Source: Rikenellaceae bacterium
Lineage (GTDB): Bacteria; Bacteroidota; Bacteroidia; Bacteroidales; UBA932
Length of the DNA stretch: 64,000 nucleotides
Reading direction: 5' to 3'
NCBI GenBank assembly: GCA_900771335.1
Contig: CAAGNP010000036.1
Span: 1-64,000, forward strand
In this document: positions 15,218 through 22,123 of the stretch, one piece after another
Layout of the letters: each line of letters opens with the position of its first letter
How positions within the stretch are numbered: the first letter of the stretch is position 1
The notes under the pieces: generated by a model
The model's database searches: none
What the model was told of the DNA's origin: nothing
The model's input: the letters and a program-made list of their open reading frames with translations, nothing else
Made by a program: the position numbers and the translations under genes

Positions 15218-16141
15218 CTATTCGTTTTTAGGGGTTTCTACTGGTTTAACTTCTGGGGCAGGAGCTGGTGCTGCAGGGGCTGCTGGTGCTGCTGCAGGTT
15301 TTGGCTCTGCTTTAGGAACTCTTACAGGGAAGTTTACATCCCATATTGCTTTGGTAGGACAAGCCTCTGCACATTTGCGGCACAAACGGCATTTGGTATA
15401 GTCGATATAAGCGAGATTATTCTCTACTGTGATTGCATCAAATGGACATACTGTCTTACATTTGCCACAGCCGATACAAGCTACCTTACAAGCTTTACGA
15501 GCCACTGCACCTTTGTCTTTGTTCACACATTTGACAAATACGCGCATAGACTTCTTGCCTTTGTTTCTAAGTTCGATAACACCTTTTGGACAAGCTTTCA
15601 CACAAGCACCACAGGCAGTACATTTGTTGTCATCCACCTCTGGAATGCCTGTTTTTGGATTCATAGAGATCGCTCCAAATTTACAAACCTGAACACAGTC
15701 TCCACAACCAAGACAGCCATACTTACATCCGGTATCACCCGAATAAAGGTTAGCTTTCACTCTACAAGAAGTACATCCATCATAGATGTTTGTAGTCTCC
15801 CTGTTATCACAAGTACCGTGACATCTGACTACAGCCACCATTGGTTCTTTCTCCTCCACTTGGAGACCAAGGGTATCAGCAACCTTTTGCATCACGGCAT
15901 TTCCGCCCACCGGGCAGAAGAAGCCATCGAGAGATCCTGCTTTGACGCAGTTCTCAGCAAATGCGCGGCAACCTGCAAAACCGCAACCACCGCAGTTTGC
16001 TCCCGGCATTACAGCCTCAACCTCGTCTATACGGGGATCTTCTTCGACTTTGAATTTTTGTGCTACAAGATAAAGCACAATTGCCAGCACAAGTCCCAAG
16101 ACACTGAGGCTGACAACAGTAGGAATAATAATTGCACCCAT
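15218..16141 (-). CDS. rnfB: Rnf electron transport complex subunit B
   Basis: This 307-residue protein accepts electrons from reduced ferredoxin. It has an N-terminal membrane helix (residues about 5-28), the Fe-S domain CGGCGFAGCRAFAENC, and four CxxCxxCxxxC ferredoxin motifs (CLGCGDCVQVC, CTACGACVKAC, CIGCGKCKTVC, CRLCRKCAEAC), probably holding several 4Fe-4S clusters. The last about 35 residues are an Ala/Pro-rich tail (EPKPAAAPAAPAAPAPAPEV), a flexible linker-like extension I do not associate with most RnfB proteins. It follows rseC by 9 bp. Confidence 0.96.
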   Translation of the reverse strand: MGAIIIPTVVSLSVLGLVLAIVLYLVAQKFKVEEDPRIDEVEAVMPGANCGGCGFAGCRAFAENCVKAGSLDGFFCPVGGNAVMQKVADTLGLQVEEKEPMVAVVRCHGTCDNRETTNIYDGCTSCRVKANLYSGDTGCKYGCLGCGDCVQVCKFGAISMNPKTGIPEVDDNKCTACGACVKACPKGVIELRNKGKKSMRVFVKCVNKDKGAVARKACKVACIGCGKCKTVCPFDAITVENNLAYIDYTKCRLCRKCAEACPTKAIWDVNFPVRVPKAEPKPAAAPAAPAAPAPAPEVKPVETPKNE

Positions 16142-16150
16142 ATTTTTGAT

Positions 16151-16570
16151 TTAAAGTTTTTCTATAGTAAACGAGAATTTATTCTCGAGTCTCCCTCTAA
16201 GGAGCCATATAAAAAAGTAGTAGACCGCCACACCTGCAATACTCCCAAGCCCGGCTACCAGTTCATTATTGTATCTATCTTGCAAATATAATAATAAAAT
16301 AGTTAGAATAACCAAAGGAATCAAATAAGATAGCACTACAGCTTTATACCCCATTGTCTTGGTCAGGGATACATTCACCTCTTCTCCTACGGTATAATCA
16401 TCATAGAAACGTCTCCTGATTTCGATGTTCTTGACCTTCATATCTGAGGCAGTACACATCATTTTCGCATGACACTCGCTACATGCGGACATGCTTATAA
16501 TCTCCACATTTATAACCTTATCAGTTATAGAGCGGACAACACCTTTGTGTGAAACTTTCTTATTTTTCAT
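16151..16570 (-). CDS. rseC: RseC/MucC-like positive regulator family membrane protein
   Basis: This 139-residue protein has the RseC N-terminal domain with a Cys cluster (SACSECHAKMMC, residues about 29-40) and two membrane helices (about 80-98 and 103-122). In Proteobacteria RseC acts on sigma-E and SoxR reduction together with Rsx/Rnf. In Bacteroidetes it regularly precedes rnfB, which suggests a role in Rnf maturation or regulation. It lies 6 bp after dnaB and 9 bp before rnfB. Confidence 0.87.
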   Translation of the reverse strand: MKNKKVSHKGVVRSITDKVINVEIISMSACSECHAKMMCTASDMKVKNIEIRRRFYDDYTVGEEVNVSLTKTMGYKAVVLSYLIPLVILTILLLYLQDRYNNELVAGLGSIAGVAVYYFFIWLLRGRLENKFSFTIEKL

Positions 16571-16576
16571 AAGATT

Positions 16577-18058
16577 TTAGAACTCTGGATTGTCTTCAAA
16601 TTCCGAACCGTTCATCCTCGATTCCACCCCCATATAATCATCCCCGGCAGGCGATGAGAATATGTCAAGATCATTTGCATCCACAAATCTCGCTTCTGAC
16701 TGTCTGAACTTCATCTTCACGTCACCCACCTCACCGTTACGGTGCTTGGCTATGATAATCTCTGCAAGGCCTTGCTGGGTAGGATCCTCCTGCATCCCGT
16801 AATAATCGGGACGGTGGATAAACATTACAATATCGGCATCCTGCTCGATAGCACCCGACTCACGAAGGTCACTCAGCTGAGGTCTCTTGTTTCCGCCACG
16901 GGTCTCCACCGCACGGCTCAACTGTGACAGCGCTATGATAGGGATATTCAGCTCCTTCGCAATAGATTTGAGGGCTCTGGAAATAGCAGAAACCTCCTGC
17001 TCCCTCATACCTTTCAACTCCGGAGGACCGGACATAAGCTGCAAATAGTCCACAATGATTATCTTGACTCCGGAACTCCTCACAAGTTTTCTCGCTTTTG
17101 AGCGGAACTCGTAAATAGAGAGCGATGGGGTATCATCAATATAGAGAGGGGCCTTGGCAAGATCCTTAATCTTCTCATTGAGCTGCACAAGTTCATGACT
17201 TGCTAGCTTCTGACCACCTTTGATTTTGTCTGCCGACAGGCCGGACTCAGGAATAAGAAGCCTCTTCACCAACTGCAGTGATGACATCTCCAGAGAGAAA
17301 AGGGCTACCGGGATATTGTGCTCTACAGCCATGTTTCTGGCCATGGTAAGGACGAATGCGGTCTTACCCATAGCAGGACGGGCAGCGATAATCACCAAGT
17401 CAGATGGCTGCCACCCCAGGGTCATCTTGTCTATCCCAATAAATCCTGAAGTAACACCGCTCAAACCATCCTCCCTGTTCTGATTTCTCTCGATCTCATC
17501 AAGCGCCTCCCTGATAACAGCCTGGATAGGTAGAGTATCCCTCTTCATGTTCCTCTCGGCGAGTCTGAACATATCATCCTGCGCCTGGTCAAGAAGATCA
17601 TCTACCGGAATAGTGTCATCAAAACTGTCCTTCTGGACCTGATATGTGATAGATATAAGCTCCCTTTGAATATACTTTTGGACAAGAAGCTTGACGTGGT
17701 AGTCAATATGGGCTGCTGCACCGATTTTGGAACTCAACTGGGTGAGGTAGAAAGGTCCACCCACTTCATCCAGAACTTTCCCTTTTCTAAGCTCCTCTGT
17801 AACTGTAAAGATATCTACAGGATCATGTTTGGATGACAGGGAACTTATGGCCATAAAGATCTTCCTGTTTGCCTCTTTGTAGAAACACTCCGGCGTAAGG
17901 GTATCCAAAACGTCAGGAACGACGTTTGGCTCCAACAATAACGCACCGAGAACCGCCTCCTCTACCTCAATGGCCTGAGGTGGCACTTTGCCCATATCGA
18001 TACTTATAGCATCTATTTTTTTATCTTGGGCCTTGGGTTTGAAGTTTGTTTTGGCCAT
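16577..18058 (-). CDS. dnaB: Replicative DNA helicase DnaB
   Basis: This 493-residue hexameric helicase unwinds DNA at the replication fork. The N-terminal primase-contacting domain begins PPQAIEVEEAVLGALLLEPN. The RecA-like motor has Walker A ARPAMGKTAF, Walker B IIIVDYLQLM and the DnaB signature SQLSRAVETRGGNKRPQLSDLRESG. No intein is present. It is the first gene of the dnaB-rseC-rnf unit. The terminator of the upstream operon ends only about 10-15 bp before its start codon and no TAnnTTTG box is visible, so its transcription start is unclear. Confidence 0.98.
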   Translation of the reverse strand: MAKTNFKPKAQDKKIDAISIDMGKVPPQAIEVEEAVLGALLLEPNVVPDVLDTLTPECFYKEANRKIFMAISSLSSKHDPVDIFTVTEELRKGKVLDEVGGPFYLTQLSSKIGAAAHIDYHVKLLVQKYIQRELISITYQVQKDSFDDTIPVDDLLDQAQDDMFRLAERNMKRDTLPIQAVIREALDEIERNQNREDGLSGVTSGFIGIDKMTLGWQPSDLVIIAARPAMGKTAFVLTMARNMAVEHNIPVALFSLEMSSLQLVKRLLIPESGLSADKIKGGQKLASHELVQLNEKIKDLAKAPLYIDDTPSLSIYEFRSKARKLVRSSGVKIIIVDYLQLMSGPPELKGMREQEVSAISRALKSIAKELNIPIIALSQLSRAVETRGGNKRPQLSDLRESGAIEQDADIVMFIHRPDYYGMQEDPTQQGLAEIIIAKHRNGEVGDVKMKFRQSEARFVDANDLDIFSSPAGDDYMGVESRMNGSEFEDNPEF

Positions 18059-18066
18059 ATAAATTT

Positions 18067-18097
18067 TAAAAAAGGCACCACCCCTAAAGATGGTGCC
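18067..18097 (-). terminator. Terminator between the zinc-ribbon gene and dnaB
   Basis: GGCACCA (18074-18080) pairs with TGGTGCC (18091-18097) around a 10-base loop, with A-rich flanks on both sides, giving a U-run on the minus strand. It lies 29 bp after the zinc-ribbon gene stop and 15 bp before the dnaB start codon. Confidence 0.8.
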
Positions 18098-18126
18098 AAA
18101 AAAAACGTTACACAGGTTTTTAAAAA

Positions 18127-18948
18127 CTATTCATTCTCGAACTCTGAGCTCACGATGATACGTCCGCAATACTCACAAACGATCAATTTTTTGCTCAAAG
18201 CGATATCAAGCTTTCTCTGAGGAGGTATTTTGTTGAAACAACCGCCACAAGCATCTCTCTGAACAGTTACCACAGCCAGGTGATTGCGTGCATTCTGGCG
18301 CATTCTGTTGTATGCTGCCATAGTTCTCTCATCCACACCTGCCACCAACTCCTCTTTCTGTTTTAGAAGCACCTCTTCCTCTTTTGAGGTCTCAGCGATA
18401 ATCTCTACCAGCTCAGCATTCTTGTTCTCAAGATCAACCTCTCTTCCTGCCAAGTCTGCAGTGGCCTTCTCAAGTTCAGCCTTTTTGTCTGCCAATGCTG
18501 CTGTATTCTCTCTGATTCTCTTCTCAGCCAACTCTTTCTCCAGACCTTGATATTCAATCTCTTTTGACAGAGAGTCATATTCACGGTTGTTTTTTACGTT
18601 GCTTCTCTGATCTTCGTATTTGGCGATAGCTGCTTTACAGTTTTCGATATCCAACTTCTTCTGGGCAATAAGTTTTTCTACTTCTACGATATCGTTTTTG
18701 ATGTTGGATATTCTGGTTTTCAACCCTTCGATAGCATCCTCAAGATCTCTTACCTCCTCTGGCAATTCACCTCTAAGCAGGTGGATCTGATCTATTTTGA
18801 TATCTGTTTGCTGGATACGGTAAAGAGTACGGAGCTTGGTCTCCATGCTCGAATCCGAGTCATTCAGATTTTTAGACAACGAGGTAAAGGTCTCTCTATT
18901 ATCAATAGGGGTCTCTACATGATTCTTTTTCTGTCTGCTTGTAGCCAT
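18127..18948 (-). CDS. Coiled-coil protein with C-terminal C4 zinc ribbon
   Basis: Most of this 273-residue protein, about residues 50-210, is a long antiparallel coiled coil with the typical KNNREYDSLSKEIE hairpin region. It is followed by a zinc ribbon with CGGC and CEYC pairs (residues about 234-262). This matches the C4-type zinc ribbon family (zf-RING_7, related to chlamydial CT398). The function is poorly known; nucleic-acid or sigma-factor binding has been proposed for relatives. It lies 1 bp after the Nif3-like gene, a frequent pairing. A later start at MATSRQKK could be shortened to METKLRTLYRIQQ, which matches the usual N-terminus. Confidence 0.82.
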   Translation of the reverse strand: MATSRQKKNHVETPIDNRETFTSLSKNLNDSDSSMETKLRTLYRIQQTDIKIDQIHLLRGELPEEVRDLEDAIEGLKTRISNIKNDIVEVEKLIAQKKLDIENCKAAIAKYEDQRSNVKNNREYDSLSKEIEYQGLEKELAEKRIRENTAALADKKAELEKATADLAGREVDLENKNAELVEIIAETSKEEEVLLKQKEELVAGVDERTMAAYNRMRQNARNHLAVVTVQRDACGGCFNKIPPQRKLDIALSKKLIVCEYCGRIIVSSEFENE

Positions 18949-18949
18949 A

Positions 18950-19723
18950 TTATATATAATACACTAAATTGTTATTGTCTCTGTATATGCGAACTGCAAA
19001 GTTAGAAATTTTTTCTTTAAGTATACCACTTATTCGTTCAACAATATCAATTTCACCCTCATAATGACCTATATCGGCCAAAAAGAAGCCATTTTCGGTC
19101 ATGAACTCGTGGTAACTTATATCTCCTGTTATATACGCATCCGCCCCCGACATCACCGCTGTACGGATAAGGGATTTCCCGCTTCCGCCACATAGTGCCA
19201 CTTTCCTGATCTCCCTGCCACAAGGGACAGAACAGCGAAGCTGACGGAGTGAGAATCTCTCTTTGACCAATCTGGCAAATTCCTCATCCATCAAGGGTTC
19301 CGGAAGTGTTCCGACTACACCGAGTCCCTCTCCCATCTCACCTTTTTCAAGTATCTCCACCCCTTTTAGACCAAGTCTTTTGGCCATAAGTCCACTTACA
19401 CCTTCAAGTACTTTGTCCATATTGGTATGGGAGCTGTAGACTACAATATTGTGTTTTATAGCCTGATATATCATGTATCCCAGGTTTGTATCCGGAGATA
19501 TCTTATTGACTCCCGAGAATATCATCGGATGGTGTGTTATTATCATATCAGCCCCTGATGCCACCGCCTCATCGACAAGGCGTGGGGTACAGTCCAGCCC
19601 CAGAATGGCTGAGTGGACCTCCTGTTCGGGAGAACCTATGCAATATCCCGAATTGTCCCATTTCTCCTGAAATGAGAGGGGGGCAAATTCCTCTATAATG
19701 GATGTTATCTCTCTAGCTTTCAT
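18950..19723 (-). CDS. Nif3-like dinuclear metal centre protein (YbgI/YqfO family)
   Basis: The 257-residue protein begins MKAREITSIIEEFAPLSFQEKWDNSGYCIG, the usual Nif3 start; an in-frame ATG 17 codons upstream lies inside the MerR-like gene and is less likely. Metal ligands are visible in DMIITHHPMIFSG, YSSHTNMD and the C-terminal GHYEGE. The family has been assigned as GTP cyclohydrolase I type 2 homologues, but the true function is uncertain. The start overlaps the end of the MerR-like gene by 11 bp, which indicates translational coupling. Confidence 0.88.
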   Translation of the reverse strand: MKAREITSIIEEFAPLSFQEKWDNSGYCIGSPEQEVHSAILGLDCTPRLVDEAVASGADMIITHHPMIFSGVNKISPDTNLGYMIYQAIKHNIVVYSSHTNMDKVLEGVSGLMAKRLGLKGVEILEKGEMGEGLGVVGTLPEPLMDEEFARLVKERFSLRQLRCSVPCGREIRKVALCGGSGKSLIRTAVMSGADAYITGDISYHEFMTENGFFLADIGHYEGEIDIVERISGILKEKISNFAVRIYRDNNNLVYYI

Positions 19724-20069
19724 CCCCTGCACTAAGACCTTTATGGATTTCGAGAAGTTCCTGCTTGATGGCATTCAGACGTGTAACTACCTCTGCCCTA
19801 TTGTCTGAGCCCTCCTTATTGTTTTTGAGTCTGGCCTGTGCCCCCTCAAGGGTCATACCCCTCTCCTTCACCAGATAGTGGATAGTCTTGAGTGTCTTAA
19901 GATCCTCTGCTGAATATTTTCTATTCCCTTTTTTATTCCTCTCAGGCTTGATGTGGGATGAAAATTTGTCCGACCAGAAACGGACCAGAGATGTATTCTC
20001 ACCCAACAAATCTGCCACCTCACCGATGGTGTAGTAGAGTTTCTCGATTTTGAATTCTTTGTAAGGCAT
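19713..20069 (-). CDS. MerR-family transcriptional regulator
   Basis: This 118-residue protein has the N-terminal MerR winged helix (YYTIGEVADLLGENTSLVRFWSDKF, residues about 12-36) and the second wing with NRKYSAEDLKTLKTIHYLVKERGMTLEGAQ. Only a short helix follows, with no sensor cysteines or effector domain, so the signal it senses is not evident. It sits between two M23 peptidases and the Nif3-like gene in one minus-strand operon, as seen in other Bacteroidetes. It may regulate the operon itself; this is inference. Confidence 0.85.
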   Translation of the reverse strand: MPYKEFKIEKLYYTIGEVADLLGENTSLVRFWSDKFSSHIKPERNKKGNRKYSAEDLKTLKTIHYLVKERGMTLEGAQARLKNNKEGSDNRAEVVTRLNAIKQELLEIHKGLSAGDES

Positions 20070-20085
20070 AGGTGTTTATTTTGAT

Positions 20086-21048
20086 TTAATCCAACGATTG
20101 GCCTGTATTTACGGCGATCATCATCATCTCCCGATATTCAAGAGGATTCAAATCTACGAAAAAATAATCTATTGGATTCATAAATTTATCATTAAAAATC
20201 ACCTCATAGTGAAGATGGGGTGCAAGAACTGTCCCGGAAGTCCCTACCCTGCCGACTGCCGCCCCCTGCTTTATCTTCTGCCCTTTCTTCACCAAAATAT
20301 TGGACAGGTGTGAATATGTGGTCACGTATCCATTCCCGTGGTCGACAATCACCTGATTCCCTTTACCTTTGGGAGATTTGACCACCGAAGCGACCACTCC
20401 ATCTGCCGTAGCAATGACCTTGGTCCCGACCGATGTGACCAGATCAAGACCTGTATGCTCGGTAATGGTCTTGTAGAAAGGGTGCATCTTCTTGCCCAGT
20501 GTAGCACCTGTCTTGGGGAGGGTAAAATCTTCTATTGGTATGATAGAGGGGATACTCTTCAAATATTGCAGGCTGTCTGCAGTAGTCCTGAGGACATCGT
20601 TTATGAGTTTGTCAAAACTCGCCACACTACTCTCCAATGATGATATTTTTCCGGCAGTAAACTTGGCCAGAGATGAGAGGACAAGGGTATCGCTCTCATT
20701 CATGAACTCACTATAATCCACACTTCCAAGGCTGAAGTATGGGGGATCCGAATGGAACAGATTCTGATATATCTCCTTGTCTTTTACCTGCAGATTGTCT
20801 ATTACCCCTTCCAGAATTTTCATCTGATCCTCCATATATCCAAGATTCTCCTCTATGGCACGACTCTCTCTGATGAGTTTTTTCTCCTCCTCATTTGAAA
20901 ACACCAGCGAGAAGATGGCATAATACAGAACAGCCAGAAGAGAACAACCGAAAAACCACCTGAGTCCCTTTTTCAGATAGTCAGAAAACTTGGACCTATT
21001 CTCCTCAAAATCGAGATTGTCCCTGTCAAAACCTACACCCTTGGCCAT
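20086..21048 (-). CDS. M23-family (LytM) metallopeptidase, membrane anchored
   Basis: This 320-residue protein has one N-terminal membrane helix (about 30-50), a coiled-coil stalk (about 55-95) and a C-terminal LytM domain. Zinc ligands expected for the family are present: H and D in EHTGLDL and HxH in PHLHYEV; a further His is in TTYSHL. It probably cuts peptidoglycan peptide cross-links or activates an amidase in the periplasm. It is a paralogue of the gene 1 bp upstream, with which it is co-transcribed. Confidence 0.9.
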   Translation of the reverse strand: MAKGVGFDRDNLDFEENRSKFSDYLKKGLRWFFGCSLLAVLYYAIFSLVFSNEEEKKLIRESRAIEENLGYMEDQMKILEGVIDNLQVKDKEIYQNLFHSDPPYFSLGSVDYSEFMNESDTLVLSSLAKFTAGKISSLESSVASFDKLINDVLRTTADSLQYLKSIPSIIPIEDFTLPKTGATLGKKMHPFYKTITEHTGLDLVTSVGTKVIATADGVVASVVKSPKGKGNQVIVDHGNGYVTTYSHLSNILVKKGQKIKQGAAVGRVGTSGTVLAPHLHYEVIFNDKFMNPIDYFFVDLNPLEYREMMMIAVNTGQSLD

Positions 21049-21049
21049 A

Positions 21050-22024
21050 TCATCTCTTTGATTTTACAGGTTTGACCATCTGTGCGTACTCTTCTGGGGA
21101 AATTTCCAGGTTGAAATAGTTCAAAGGATTGACTGTCTTGTTCTTATAGAAAACTTCGTAGTGAAGGTGCGGCCCTTTTGACCGGCCGGTATTTCCCAGT
21201 TCTGCAATATGGTCCCCCTTCTTTACCTTCTGCCCCTCAGAGACAAGGGATGCCCTAAGGTGTGCATATCTGGTCTTGTAACCGAAGCCATGATCCACTA
21301 TGATATAGTTGCCATAACCCATAAAATCGTGTGCCACCTTGACCACCTCCCCGTCACCGGTCGCATAGATAGGTAGCCCCTGCTTGGGACTCGAAAGGTC
21401 GATTCCATGGTGGAATTTTGGTTTTTTGGTAAAAGGGTCATTTCTCATTCCGAAGCGTGACACCAATCTTATTTTATTTTTGTCTGTGGTAACTGGCGGT
21501 ATGGAAGGGATACACTGAGCCATCTCCTCAGAGCGCTTGGCCAATACAGAGACCTCATCAAGTGACTTGACCTGTATATATGCTTTCTTGGACAGGATAT
21601 CAAGCTTCGCACTCAACGAAGCCAGCTCTCCTGACGCATCATACAATTCGAGATATGAATACCTGTCGACACCTCCAAATCCCGCCTCCCTTATGTCAGT
21701 TGACAAAGAGTCCATACCGAAAATGGGGCGATATACGGTATTGTCCCTCATCTGCAGCTCTTTGAGGATATCGTTTTTCTTCTCATATCTATCCGAAAGG
21801 AGCTCAAGCTGTGAACGGAAACCTGCATTCTGTCTCTTGAGAATGGTGGTCTTTGGGGACTCTACCCCCAACACTTCGATAAAGAGATATGAGTACAGAA
21901 CAAACAATCCGAAACCTATACCGGCAGCCAAAAGGACCCTCAGAAACCTGCTGGATACAGGGATCCTGACCTCTTCATACTGAAGAGTTTCACTATTGAA
22001 TCTGTATTTCCTCCTCTTTGACAT
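21050..22024 (-). CDS. M23-family (LytM) metallopeptidase, membrane anchored
   Basis: The 324-residue protein starts MSKRRKYRFNSETLQYEEV, as in Bacteroidetes relatives. A longer frame reaching 22054 would start inside the promoter. It has one membrane helix (about 30-50), a short coiled coil and a LytM domain with HHGIDL and PHLHYEV zinc motifs and KTRYAHL. It probably acts in periplasmic peptidoglycan remodelling. It is the first gene of the minus-strand M23-M23-merR-nif3-zinc ribbon operon and diverges from alaS. Confidence 0.9.
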   Translation of the reverse strand: MSKRRKYRFNSETLQYEEVRIPVSSRFLRVLLAAGIGFGLFVLYSYLFIEVLGVESPKTTILKRQNAGFRSQLELLSDRYEKKNDILKELQMRDNTVYRPIFGMDSLSTDIREAGFGGVDRYSYLELYDASGELASLSAKLDILSKKAYIQVKSLDEVSVLAKRSEEMAQCIPSIPPVTTDKNKIRLVSRFGMRNDPFTKKPKFHHGIDLSSPKQGLPIYATGDGEVVKVAHDFMGYGNYIIVDHGFGYKTRYAHLRASLVSEGQKVKKGDHIAELGNTGRSKGPHLHYEVFYKNKTVNPLNYFNLEISPEEYAQMVKPVKSKR

Positions 22025-22051
22025 CAGTATATTCCTAAAATAAAGACGCCG

Positions 22052-22059
22052 CAAATTTA
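22052..22059 (-). promoter_or_regulatory. -7 box of the M23 operon
   Basis: On the minus strand TAAATTTG (complement of 22052-22059) lies 27 bp before the ATG at 22024, giving a short leader of about 20 nt. No clear -33 TTTG is visible. It decides the start codon, since the alternative ATG at 22054 lies within this box. Confidence 0.6.
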
Positions 22060-22079
22060 AATAATTTTAATAAAAAAAC

Positions 22080-22087
22080 TATTTTTG
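22080..22087 (+). promoter_or_regulatory. -7 box of the alaS operon
   Basis: TATTTTTG matches TAnnTTTG and lies 36 bp before the ATG at 22124. The predicted start is near 22093. The upstream region is A/T-rich without a clear -33 TTTG. It is divergent from the M23 operon box 20 bp away. Confidence 0.6.
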
Positions 22088-22123
22088 TACCTTATTTATA
22101 TTAGGAATACAAGATACTATCGT

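Noticed and set aside
15041..16291. Long plus-strand open frame (416 codons) opposite rnfC/rnfB/rseC
   Set aside because: It is antisense to three certain genes, and its composition (Cys, Phe, Thr rich) is what the reverse complement of Fe-S protein codons gives.
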